From JBHWPB01 sp043424675 (GTDB lineage: Bacteria > Bacillota > Bacilli > Lactobacillales > Carnobacteriaceae_A), in contig JBHWPB010000076.1 of assembly GCA_043424675.1 (NCBI GenBank), positions 1 to 19,921 on the forward strand: 19,921 bases of DNA, written 5' to 3'. The notes under the pieces are model-generated. The model was given only the letters and a program-made list of their open reading frames with translations. It had not been told where the DNA came from and ran no database searches. Positions 15,349 through 19,921 of this stretch are shown here, in pieces. A program made the translations under genes and the position numbers. Numbering within the stretch: position 1 is the first letter of the stretch; every line of letters starts with the position of its first letter.

Positions 15349-16671
15349 TTAATCTTCTTCAGATTCTTCTGTTTCTTCGTCTTCCTGTTCTAAGACTTCA
15401 TTAGCAGAATCCGTAATTAAGTCAATTGCTTTCTTCATTTTAATGTCATGTTCTAACATATCATCTGTTAGAGACTGGCGGACCATAGCTTCGTCTAATT
15501 CGTATGTTTCTGCCAATTCAGCGATTTCTTTTTCCTTCTCTTCTTCAGATGCTTCAATCTCTTCTTCTGCAATGATCTCTTCAAGAACAAGATTTGTACG
15601 AACACGTAATTCTGAACCTTCAGACATTTGCTCTTTTAAATCATCTTCGCTTGTGTTTGTCATCTGGAAGTACATATCAGGTGCAATGCCTTGTGATTGT
15701 AGGTTATTTAAGAAAATATCCATCTGACGTTGTGTGTCCTCTTCGATCATCGCTTCTGGAAGCTCTTCGATTTCAGCATTTTCTACCGCTACACGGATCG
15801 CTTCATCTTCTTTCGCTTCACGAGCGATTTCTTCTTTGCTTTCTTGAAGTTCTTTATGAGTTTTTTCGCGTAATTCATCGAGAGTTTCTACTTCATCGTC
15901 AATGTCTTGCGCAAAATCATCGTCTAACTCAGGAAGTTGACGCTCTTTTACTTCATGGACCGTTACTTCAAAGACAGCATCTTTTCCAGCAACCTCTTCA
16001 GAACCATAGTCCTCTGGGAAGGTCACTTTGACATCAAGAGTTTTTCCAGGTTCTGCACCAATTAATTGGTCTTCAAATCCAGGAATAAAGGATTCTGAGC
16101 CCAACTCTAGTGAATAGTTTTGTGCACTTCCACCTTCAAACTCTTCCCCGTCGATTTTTCCTACGTAATCGATGACAACAGTATCGCCTTCTACTGCAGC
16201 ATCTTCTTTCAAGACAAGCTCGGCATACTCTTCACGTTGTCCTTCTAGGAATGCTTCAACTTCCTCATCTGTCACCTCAATATCTTGCTTGTGAATGTCA
16301 AGGCCTTTATATTCCCCTAATTCTACTTCAGGTTTAGTGACGATTTTTGCGAGGATCACCCAGTCTTGGTCTTTTCCGACTTCTTCAATATCAAGTTCTG
16401 GTTCAGCCACAGGTTCAACGCCTGTTTCTTCAACCGCTTCTGCATAAGCAGGAGGAATAAGTTGGTTAAGTGTATCTTCATATAACGCTTCTTCTCCATA
16501 CATGCGGTCAAAAACTTTACGAGGAACTTTTCCTTTACGGAATCCTGGAACCTGTATATCCTTCTTTGCACGGTTAAAAGTACGGTTTAACCCCTCTTTT
16601 ACTGTTTCTTTATCAATTACAATGCGCAATTCACCTGTTGTTGCGCCTGTCTGTTTAAATGTATCTGACAT
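15349..16671 (-). CDS. tig: Trigger factor (ribosome-associated chaperone, FKBP-type prolyl isomerase)
   Basis: Trigger factor binds the ribosome exit tunnel and folds nascent chains. The 440-residue protein shows the N-terminal ribosome-binding signature GFRKGKVP (43-50). The FKBP-like domain covers about 160-245 (GDTVVIDYVGKIDGEEFEGG, then FIPGFEDQLIGAEPG). A long helical C-terminal arm domain ends in an acidic tail rich in Glu and Asp (EQEDEETEESEED). The ATG has a GGGAG site close upstream. It lies between the YsoA-like gene and clpX, the same order as B. subtilis ysoA-tig-clpX, and has its own promoter and terminator. Confidence 0.97.
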   Translation of the reverse strand: MSDTFKQTGATTGELRIVIDKETVKEGLNRTFNRAKKDIQVPGFRKGKVPRKVFDRMYGEEALYEDTLNQLIPPAYAEAVEETGVEPVAEPELDIEEVGKDQDWVILAKIVTKPEVELGEYKGLDIHKQDIEVTDEEVEAFLEGQREEYAELVLKEDAAVEGDTVVIDYVGKIDGEEFEGGSAQNYSLELGSESFIPGFEDQLIGAEPGKTLDVKVTFPEDYGSEEVAGKDAVFEVTVHEVKERQLPELDDDFAQDIDDEVETLDELREKTHKELQESKEEIAREAKEDEAIRVAVENAEIEELPEAMIEEDTQRQMDIFLNNLQSQGIAPDMYFQMTNTSEDDLKEQMSEGSELRVRTNLVLEEIIAEEEIEASEEEKEKEIAELAETYELDEAMVRQSLTDDMLEHDIKMKKAIDLITDSANEVLEQEDEETEESEED

Positions 16672-16710
16672 GTTATACTCCCTTCGAATAATAATTTTAC
16701 ATACCTACGA

Positions 16711-16740
16711 ATAATAACGTATTCAAACAAAATTGTAAAC
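16711..16740 (-). promoter_or_regulatory. Probable tig promoter
   Basis: On minus, TTTACA (16735-16740) and TATTAT (16711-16716), each 5/6 to consensus, are separated by 18 bases and lie about 40 bases before the tig start. Confidence 0.6.
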
Positions 16741-16770
16741 TTTAATTTAATTACTCTGTGATAAGCCTCA

Positions 16771-17712
16771 TCAAAACTTAAAAGCAGATAATCTTTCAAA
16801 CCATTTCTTTAAGTCTCCTGCTGCTCCCTCTGGATAAGCAGAATAATCTATAGAGTCATCACTAAATTTATCGAGGTAGAAATCAATCCATAACTCAGGA
16901 AAAGTAATAACATCATCAATATAAGGATAAAGTTGGATAATTTGCATATCCAACTCTTGGCTTACCATTTCATGCAGGCTTGGATTATCTCCTAACCGTT
17001 CTTCTAACTTTTCATGCAGAATCTGAACAGTAGTATTTTCTTCCAGCGGCCGTATTTCGTTAATACAGATGATTTTCTTTTCATCAAACCATAGAAAGTT
17101 CATTTTTTCTGTCGACTGCGAGACGTCGTACTGACTCAACAAAAGCACTGCACTCGACCGGATGAGTTGATACGTCGTAGGATTCGTTGCAATGACTTCT
17201 AAGATATGAAATTGATCATCGAAATTAAGTTTGTTTGTTTCTTTAAGTATACTCAGCTGTTCCATAAGGGGAAACTGAGCGATAGAATAGCTTCGTTGAG
17301 TGATTTCTTCTTCTGCTGCACGCTGTTCTTTTTCTGAATAGCGACGCTCTTCTTTCAGGGTGTCCTCTAAAAATTCTTCTACATCTCCTGTGAGTTTCTC
17401 ACTTTTACTGTATCTCATCATCAAAGCTTCTGCTTTCAAGAAATCTCTAACTTTTATCAGAGTTAATATATAAGCTATAAGTACCGTTTCGTTTTCCTGA
17501 GTCCACTGCGGATACTCATCAGCCAGCTCCATCGCTTCTTCAAACAGTTCCATCTCTACAAGTGTCAAGAAGTAATGACTAAAACTTGTATAATTTTGAT
17601 TGAGTTCAAACGCTTTTTTATAATAGTCCAATGCTTTTTCAAAATTACCTGTTATTTTTTCTCTGAGACCACTGATGATATAGTGTTGAAAGTTTTTAGG
17701 AAAATCGATCAT
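16771..17712 (-). CDS. TPR-repeat protein, YsoA-like
   Basis: A 313-residue soluble protein. The N-terminal third consists of TPR-type helical pairs (GNFEKALDYYKKAFELNQNY at about 22-41, then FEEAMELADEYPQW and LKAEALMMRYSKS). A Glu-rich linker (about 112-140) and a mixed C-terminal domain with no catalytic motif I recognise follow. Position immediately before tig is that of B. subtilis ysoA, a TPR protein of similar length and unknown function, and the two are probably orthologous. The assigned ATG is odd: GGAGG (17730-17734) is 17 bases upstream, well beyond the usual 5-10, and no ATG/GTG/TTG codon in frame sits closer to it. The family call is moderate; no function can be given. Confidence 0.75.
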   Translation of the reverse strand: MIDFPKNFQHYIISGLREKITGNFEKALDYYKKAFELNQNYTSFSHYFLTLVEMELFEEAMELADEYPQWTQENETVLIAYILTLIKVRDFLKAEALMMRYSKSEKLTGDVEEFLEDTLKEERRYSEKEQRAAEEEITQRSYSIAQFPLMEQLSILKETNKLNFDDQFHILEVIATNPTTYQLIRSSAVLLLSQYDVSQSTEKMNFLWFDEKKIICINEIRPLEENTTVQILHEKLEERLGDNPSLHEMVSQELDMQIIQLYPYIDDVITFPELWIDFYLDKFSDDSIDYSAYPEGAAGDLKKWFERLSAFKF

Positions 17713-17779
17713 ATTATCTACAACAAGCGCCTCCTTTATTTTTAATTAAGACAAAACACTCGTCATTTTCCACTTAAAT

Positions 17780-17808
17780 ATAATACGACTCATAAAATCA
17801 ATTGTAAG
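17780..17808 (-). promoter_or_regulatory. Probable promoter of the YsoA-like gene
   Basis: On minus, CTTACA (17803-17808), 17 bases, then TATTAT (17780-17785), about 68 bases before the start codon and downstream of the preceding gene's terminator. Confidence 0.5.
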
Positions 17809-17861
17809 CAAATTCTGCCTCCCCTTATCCATCAGAGTATACCCTCTTAAGTAAAGCAAAG

Positions 17862-17885
17862 GCCGCTTCTGCTTTCATAAGCGGC
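17862..17885 (-). terminator. Terminator of the DUF2187-like gene
   Basis: A perfect 7-bp stem GCCGCTT/AAGCGGC with a 10-base loop, followed on minus by a T-rich stretch (CCTTTGCTTTAC), 30 bases after the gene's stop. The T-run is interrupted, so strength is uncertain. Confidence 0.7.
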
Positions 17886-17914
17886 TGGTTCTACTCAGAC
17901 CCAAATATATAAAA

Positions 17915-18262
17915 CTATTTATCCAAGAATTCTTCAATGTCCTTAAAGTTAACTACTGTGCGCTCTTCGAGTAATTCTTGCATCTCCTTTGCAGAACGCC
18001 CCCAATCGATAAGGATAACAGCACTGTTGTCTAGGAGTTTTTCAATTTTCCCTACAATCGGTTCATTGCGAAATGTGAATTTCACTATTTCTCCTTCATC
18101 TGGACGGATATCTTCTTTTATAAAGTCAATCACTTTGACTGCTTCTTCATAAGGCTGTTCTAGCAGCTTAGCAATTCTAGAGTTACTTGAACCTTTGCGT
18201 AATTCTGTTTTAACTAACTTCTGTGTTTCTGCATCAACCTTTATCTTTTCATCTTTTGCCAT
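17915..18262 (-). CDS. DUF2187-like (YkvS-type) protein with N-terminal extension
   Basis: A 115-residue soluble protein. The C-terminal half (about 56-112), GEIVKFTFRNEPIVGKIEKLLDNSAVILID… ending RTVVNFKDIEEF, resembles the small beta-barrel (KOW-like) DUF2187 family, represented by B. subtilis YkvS. There IVEFK, a glycine turn, NSVIVDL and TVVNHK mark the same strands. The first 50 residues are predicted helical (LVKTELRKGSSNSRIAKLLEQ), look a little like a helix-turn-helix, and are not part of the usual short DUF2187 protein. GAGG lies five bases before the ATG. Function unknown; a nucleic-acid-binding role would be consistent with a barrel plus a helical arm, but this is inference. Confidence 0.6.
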   Translation of the reverse strand: MAKDEKIKVDAETQKLVKTELRKGSSNSRIAKLLEQPYEEAVKVIDFIKEDIRPDEGEIVKFTFRNEPIVGKIEKLLDNSAVILIDWGRSAKEMQELLEERTVVNFKDIEEFLDK

Positions 18263-18295
18263 AATAGCCTCGCTTCCTTTTTTACTCTGTGTTTC

Positions 18296-18304
18296 ATTAT
18301 AACA
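18296..18304 (-). promoter_or_regulatory. Extended -10 promoter of the DUF2187-like gene
   Basis: TGTTATAAT on minus (perfect TATAAT with an upstream TG), 33 bases before the start codon. The -35 region (TAGTTA at 17 bases) is weak, as is common with extended -10 promoters. Confidence 0.6.
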
Positions 18305-18321
18305 AACACTTCGAATAATAA

Positions 18322-18777
18322 CTATTGATTTTTCTGAGATTCGTTATAACTTTGGGCTTTCAGACCGATTTTTTTAAGCCCTTCCGACAATTCATGCAGC
18401 TCCTCTACATCTAAGTCAGAAAAAAGCTCTACAATAAAGTCTTGATGGATGGGAAAGAAATCTCTAATAAAACTCTCGCCTTCAGGAGTTAACTCCACTA
18501 TGGAAACTCGTTTATCTTTTTCCCCTGGTTTTCTGATTAAAAGACCTTTATCTTCTAACTTGTTTAGAACATACGTTAAACTGCTGTTTGCGATTAATAT
18601 ATTAGCGCTTATTTCTTGTGTAGGATGCGGTCCCTTGTGATATAAAAGTTCTAACACTGCAAACTCAATAAACTTTATTTCTTGCTGTTCAACATTATAT
18701 TCTAGAGAACGCGTGATACTTCTACTTCCTCGGAGCAATATTCTTAATAATCTGAGTGATTCTTCTTCGCGGTTCAT
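18322..18777 (-). CDS. MarR-family transcriptional regulator
   Basis: A 151-residue winged-helix protein of the MarR family, acting as a dimer on palindromic operators. Residues about 35-95 form the DNA-binding domain. FAVLELLYHKGPHPTQEISANI is the helix 2-3 region, SSLTYVLNKLEDKGLLIRK contains the recognition helix, and EKDKRVSIVELTPEG is the beta wing with its typical Asp-Lys-Arg. Helices at both ends would dimerise. There is no cysteine, so it is not a thiol-based OhrR-type sensor; the ligand is unknown. AAGGGGGT precedes the ATG. The gene has an extended -10 promoter, and operator-like repeats lie just upstream of it. They suggest autoregulation and possibly control of the divergent lipoprotein gene. 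Confidence 0.92.
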   Translation of the reverse strand: MNREEESLRLLRILLRGSRSITRSLEYNVEQQEIKFIEFAVLELLYHKGPHPTQEISANILIANSSLTYVLNKLEDKGLLIRKPGEKDKRVSIVELTPEGESFIRDFFPIHQDFIVELFSDLDVEELHELSEGLKKIGLKAQSYNESQKNQ

Positions 18778-18814
18778 TATATGACCCCCTTATATATTCA
18801 TCTAGCACTCTACT

Positions 18815-18823
18815 ATTATACCA
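18815..18823 (-). promoter_or_regulatory. marR promoter, extended -10
   Basis: TGGTATAAT on minus: perfect TATAAT (18815-18820) with an upstream TG, 37 bases before the ATG. No convincing -35 is seen 17 bases upstream (AAATAA). Confidence 0.7.
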
Positions 18824-18850
18824 TATTAAGTTAATTTTTATTTAAGTTCA

Positions 18851-18916
18851 TTAGAACTATTCTAAGGTTTTTTAGTACTATTATAACTTGCATATCATTT
18901 TTTAGTTATATTAGAA
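18851..18916. repeat. Three operator-like repeats upstream of marR
   Basis: The first copy, TTAGAACTATTCTAA (18851-18865), is a 6+3+6 inverted repeat. The second, TTAGTACTATTATAA (18872-18886), is identical at 13 of 15 positions and starts 21 bases later (two helical turns). A weaker third, TTAGTTATATTAGAA (18902-18916), matches the first at 10 of 15. An overlapping palindrome AGTTC-ATTA-GAACT covers 18845-18858. These are candidate sites for the adjacent MarR-type regulator. Confidence 0.55.
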
Positions 18917-18967
18917 CAAAATGGCAGATCCTCTTTAAGGCGTTCCGTAATTCTCATCCTTATTCAT

Positions 18968-18994
18968 AAAAAAGCTTTAGGAACTTCCTAGCTT
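18968..18994 (-). terminator. Orphan minus-strand terminator-like hairpin
   Basis: On minus, AAGC-TAGGA, loop AGT, TCCTA, a 2-base bulge, then GCTT and a T6 run. On + there is no T-run, so it points to minus-strand transcription. No annotated minus-strand gene lies between it and the tRNA terminator at 19320. Confidence 0.45.
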
Positions 18995-19046
18995 ACTTGC
19001 CAGACTTTTGGATGAAGGGGATTACTATGCGGTCGAGAAGCAGGTT

Positions 19047-19055
19047 TGTTATAAT
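19047..19055 (+). promoter_or_regulatory. Lipoprotein gene promoter, extended -10
   Basis: TGTTATAAT: perfect TATAAT (19050-19055) with an upstream TG, 28 bases before the ATG at 19084. No good -35 is visible. Confidence 0.55.
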
Positions 19056-19071
19056 TAAAATAAGTTTAAAA

Positions 19072-19077
19072 GGAGGG
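19072..19077 (+). promoter_or_regulatory. Ribosome binding site deciding the lipoprotein start
   Basis: GGAGGG preceded by AAAA. It touches an ATG at 19078 but is six bases from the ATG at 19084, so 19084 is the functional start; it also gives a normal MKKLIALLS signal peptide. Confidence 0.75.
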
Positions 19078-19083
19078 ATGACT

Positions 19084-19269
19084 ATGAAAAAGCTCATAGC
19101 ATTATTAAGTATAACCAGTATGCTGCTCGTTGGATGTGGGGCTGGAGGCACAGATGAAACGGATACACCTTCTGACGCAGATATGCCGACAGAAAACTCA
19201 GAAAGAGAAGACTTTGAAGAAGAGGCAGATGAGGCTCAAGATTTGGCGTCAGGTGGAATAAACGACTAA
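19084..19269 (+). CDS. Small acidic lipoprotein
   Basis: A 61-residue product: positively charged start (MKK), hydrophobic core (LIALLSITSMLL), and lipobox LVGC with the lipidated cysteine at position 18. The mature part is only 44 residues, of which 16 are Asp or Glu and one is basic, with no predicted fold, so it is probably a disordered acidic chain anchored outside the membrane. I recognise no family. It is divergent from the marR gene across a repeat-bearing region and may be regulated by it. A terminator follows about 50 bases after the stop. The perfect signal and ribosome binding site make it a real gene; its function is unknown. Confidence 0.8.
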   Translation: MKKLIALLSITSMLLVGCGAGGTDETDTPSDADMPTENSEREDFEEEADEAQDLASGGIND

Positions 19270-19275
19270 CCCCTA

Positions 19276-19303
19276 TCTATATCACACCAACTTAGATTGT
19301 AAG
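19276..19303 (-). promoter_or_regulatory. Candidate antisense promoter downstream of the lipoprotein gene
   Basis: On minus, CTTACA (19298-19303), 16 bases ending in TGA, then TATAGA (19276-19281), giving an extended -10 form. It would fire back across the lipoprotein gene towards the orphan terminator at 18968-18994. Such boxes can occur by chance in A+T-rich DNA. Confidence 0.3.
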
Positions 19304-19319
19304 AGGGATCTGGTATATG

Positions 19320-19350
19320 AAAAAAAGCAGCTTAATCGCTGCTCTTTTTT
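19320..19350. terminator. Bidirectional terminator between the lipoprotein gene and tRNA-Arg
   Basis: A 6-bp stem AGCAGC/GCTGCT (19326-19331 with 19338-19343), loop TTAATC, has A7 on the left and CT6 on the right. It can end the lipoprotein transcript on + and the tRNA-Arg(CCU) transcript on minus. Confidence 0.8.
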
Positions 19351-19366
19351 CCCGGTCACTTTATAA

Positions 19367-19440
19367 CGTCTCAGGAGGGATTCGAACCCCCGACCCTTCG
19401 CTTAGGAGGCGAATGCTCTTTCCAACTGAGCTACTGAGAC
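19367..19440 (-). tRNA. tRNA-Arg (anticodon CCU, reads AGG)
   Basis: Read on minus: acceptor GTCTCAG pairs with CTGAGAC, D-stem GCTC/GAGC, anticodon stem TTCGC/GCGAA with loop CTCCTAA (anticodon CCT), 5-base variable loop, and T-arm GGGGG-TTCGAAT-CCCTC. The discriminator is G and no CCA is encoded, so RNase Z processing and CCA addition are expected. It differs from the neighbouring tRNA-Arg at four positions. Confidence 0.95.
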
Positions 19441-19481
19441 AACTCTGTAATCTCGTGTTCTTTGAATACGTGTTGCATCGT

Positions 19482-19487
19482 TGTCAA
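19482..19487 (-). promoter_or_regulatory. -35 box, possible tRNA-Arg(CCU) promoter
   Basis: A perfect TTGACA on minus, 41 bases before the tRNA 5' end. The hexamer 17 bases on (CAAAGA) is a poor -10, so the assignment is tentative. Confidence 0.35.
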
Positions 19488-19526
19488 AAGGAAGGTTCTC
19501 GGTTAGAAAACAGTTCCCAAGATAAC

Positions 19527-19563
19527 AAAGAAGTCATCGGCATTAACTGCCGATGACTTCTTT
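19527..19563 (-). terminator. Terminator of tRNA-Arg(UCU), perfect 16-bp hairpin
   Basis: Arms 19527-19542 and 19548-19563 pair perfectly over 16 bp with a 5-base loop. On minus the stem ends in TTTGTTATC, a short T-rich tail. It lies about 20 bases after the tRNA end and separates the two tRNA genes. Confidence 0.8.
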
Positions 19564-19581
19564 GGTTGTTGTATAATATAA

Positions 19582-19655
19582 CGTCCCAGGAGGGATTCGA
19601 ACCCCCGACCCTTCGCTTAGAAGGCGAATGCTCTATCCAGCTGAGCTACTGAGAC
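19582..19655 (-). tRNA. tRNA-Arg (anticodon UCU, reads AGA/AGG)
   Basis: Same cloverleaf as the CCU copy: anticodon loop CTTCTAA (anticodon TCT), acceptor GTCTCAG with CTGGGAC (one T-G pair), discriminator G, no encoded CCA. It has a strong promoter directly upstream and its own terminator, so it is transcribed independently of the CCU copy. Confidence 0.95.
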
Positions 19656-19675
19656 TATTTGCTGCAACACAAATT

Positions 19676-19704
19676 ATATTACACCCTTCTCGAAATAATG
19701 TCAA
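19676..19704 (-). promoter_or_regulatory. tRNA-Arg(UCU) promoter
   Basis: On minus, a perfect TTGACA (19699-19704), 17 bases, then TAATAT (19676-19681); a perfect TATAAT overlaps it at 19673-19678 (20-base spacer). The tRNA begins about 20 bases further on. Confidence 0.8.
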
Positions 19705-19742
19705 GCGCTTTTTTATACTTCGTCTTTTTTTGTTAAATTTTC

Positions 19743-19921
19743 TTATGAAAAATCGAGAGAGGATTGCACCCAAGGGGAATTCGGCTTTGCTTTTCCCAAT
19801 ACAATATACTCTTGGCTTTCAGGATCAAATTCCTCATTCTGAACGATCGTTTCCTGTTTCAGTTGAATCAGCACTGCTCCTTTTGAAGCCGGTATGGAAA
19901 CGCGATATGGGATTAAAATTT
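19743..19921 (-). CDS. Unrecognised protein, C-terminal part
   Basis: An open frame on minus enters from the right edge and ends at TAA (19743-19745). Fifty-nine codons are visible: ILIPYRVSIPASKGAVLIQL, then KQETIVQNEEF, and a final part ending VQSSLDFS. It alternates hydrophobic and polar residues as beta-strands do, and has no recognisable motif. The start lies outside the window. No hairpin terminator is visible after the stop, so transcription may continue towards the tRNA promoter. Being open across the whole visible stretch with sensible composition supports a real gene, but the call is tentative. Confidence 0.5.
   Translation of the reverse strand, partial: ILIPYRVSIPASKGAVLIQLKQETIVQNEEFDPESQEYIVLGKAKPNSPWVQSSLDFS

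Larger units (their letters stand above)
18778..19083. other. 306-base divergent intergenic region
   Basis: A gene-free stretch between marR (minus) and the lipoprotein gene (+). It holds the marR promoter, a cluster of TTAG…TAA repeats (18851-18916), a minus-strand terminator-like hairpin (18968-18994) and the lipoprotein promoter and ribosome binding site. Very A+T-rich up to about 18920. Between 18920 and 18965 I see nothing recognisable. Confidence 0.8.

Noticed and set aside
18803..18810. TAGCACTC, half of a CIRCE (HrcA) element, near the marR promoter
   Set aside because: The inverted partner GAGTGCTA is missing at the 9-base spacing, and marR is not a chaperone gene.
18997..19083. A longer start for the lipoprotein gene
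   Set aside because: The extension includes the promoter -10 and the ribosome binding site and would destroy the signal peptide.
19317..19556. A 79-codon + strand frame (MKKSSLIAALF…GGIRTPDPSLRRR…)
   Set aside because: It is the reverse complement of the tRNA-Arg(CCU) gene plus its terminator; this GGIRTPDPSL-type peptide is a well-known false gene product of antisense tRNA.
19743..19921. Reading the partial right-edge gene as the C-terminal domain of GTPase HflX (LIPY… then KGAVLIQL…EEF)
   Set aside because: The spacing after IPY is several residues too long and no other HflX feature is visible, so the resemblance is too weak to name.

Overview
The window comes from an A+T-rich, Gram-positive bacterium of the Bacillota. 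Strong AGGAGG-type ribosome binding sites, Rho-independent terminators, tRNA genes with no encoded CCA, and the gene set (LexA, YnzC, YneF, RecJ/Apt, Obg/Rnz, YsoA-like/Tig/ClpX/EngB) all point there. The order, together with the absence of any intact heme-synthesis gene beside engB, fits the Lactobacillales, perhaps a Carnobacteriaceae-like genus. The genus is inference. Nearly everything is chromosomal housekeeping; I see no insertion sequence, prophage or CRISPR array.

Layout from left to right. (1) 1-590: the 3' end of an acyltransferase gene (plsC) on +, converging on a shared terminator. (2) 618-4714, minus strand: ynzC, yneF and the two halves of a heterodimeric ABC exporter, tightly packed. 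(3) 4715-4902: divergent control region with a near-consensus LexA box, then lexA on + and its terminator. (4) 5689-9163, minus: recJ, apt and a DsbA/FrnE-like thiol oxidoreductase. (5) 9328-11988, minus: obgE, rnz and a LapA-domain membrane protein. (6) 12065-13734, minus: engB and a protein that looks like a degenerate glutamyl-tRNA reductase. (7) 13859-17712, minus: clpX, trigger factor and a YsoA-like TPR protein, mostly as separate units with their own terminators. (8) 17915-18777, minus: a DUF2187-like protein and a MarR-type regulator. (9) 18778-19083: a 306-base regulatory gap with operator-like repeats, then a tiny acidic lipoprotein gene on +. (10) 19367-19655: two nearly identical tRNA-Arg genes (CCU and UCU anticodons) on minus, then the 3' end of an unrecognised gene.

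The genes cover protein folding and quality control (Tig, ClpX), ribosome-assembly GTPases (Obg, EngB), tRNA processing (Rnz, close to two tRNA genes), DNA repair and SOS control (LexA, RecJ), purine salvage (Apt), lipid synthesis (PlsC) and export (ABC pair).

The most interesting points are: the HemA-like protein, which sits exactly where Bacillus subtilis has hemA but has Ser in place of the catalytic Cys and lacks most of the C-terminal dimerisation region; the marR/lipoprotein intergenic repeats; a possible antisense transcription unit across the lipoprotein gene; and an SOS neighbourhood that lacks yneA/yneB but leads into an ABC exporter.
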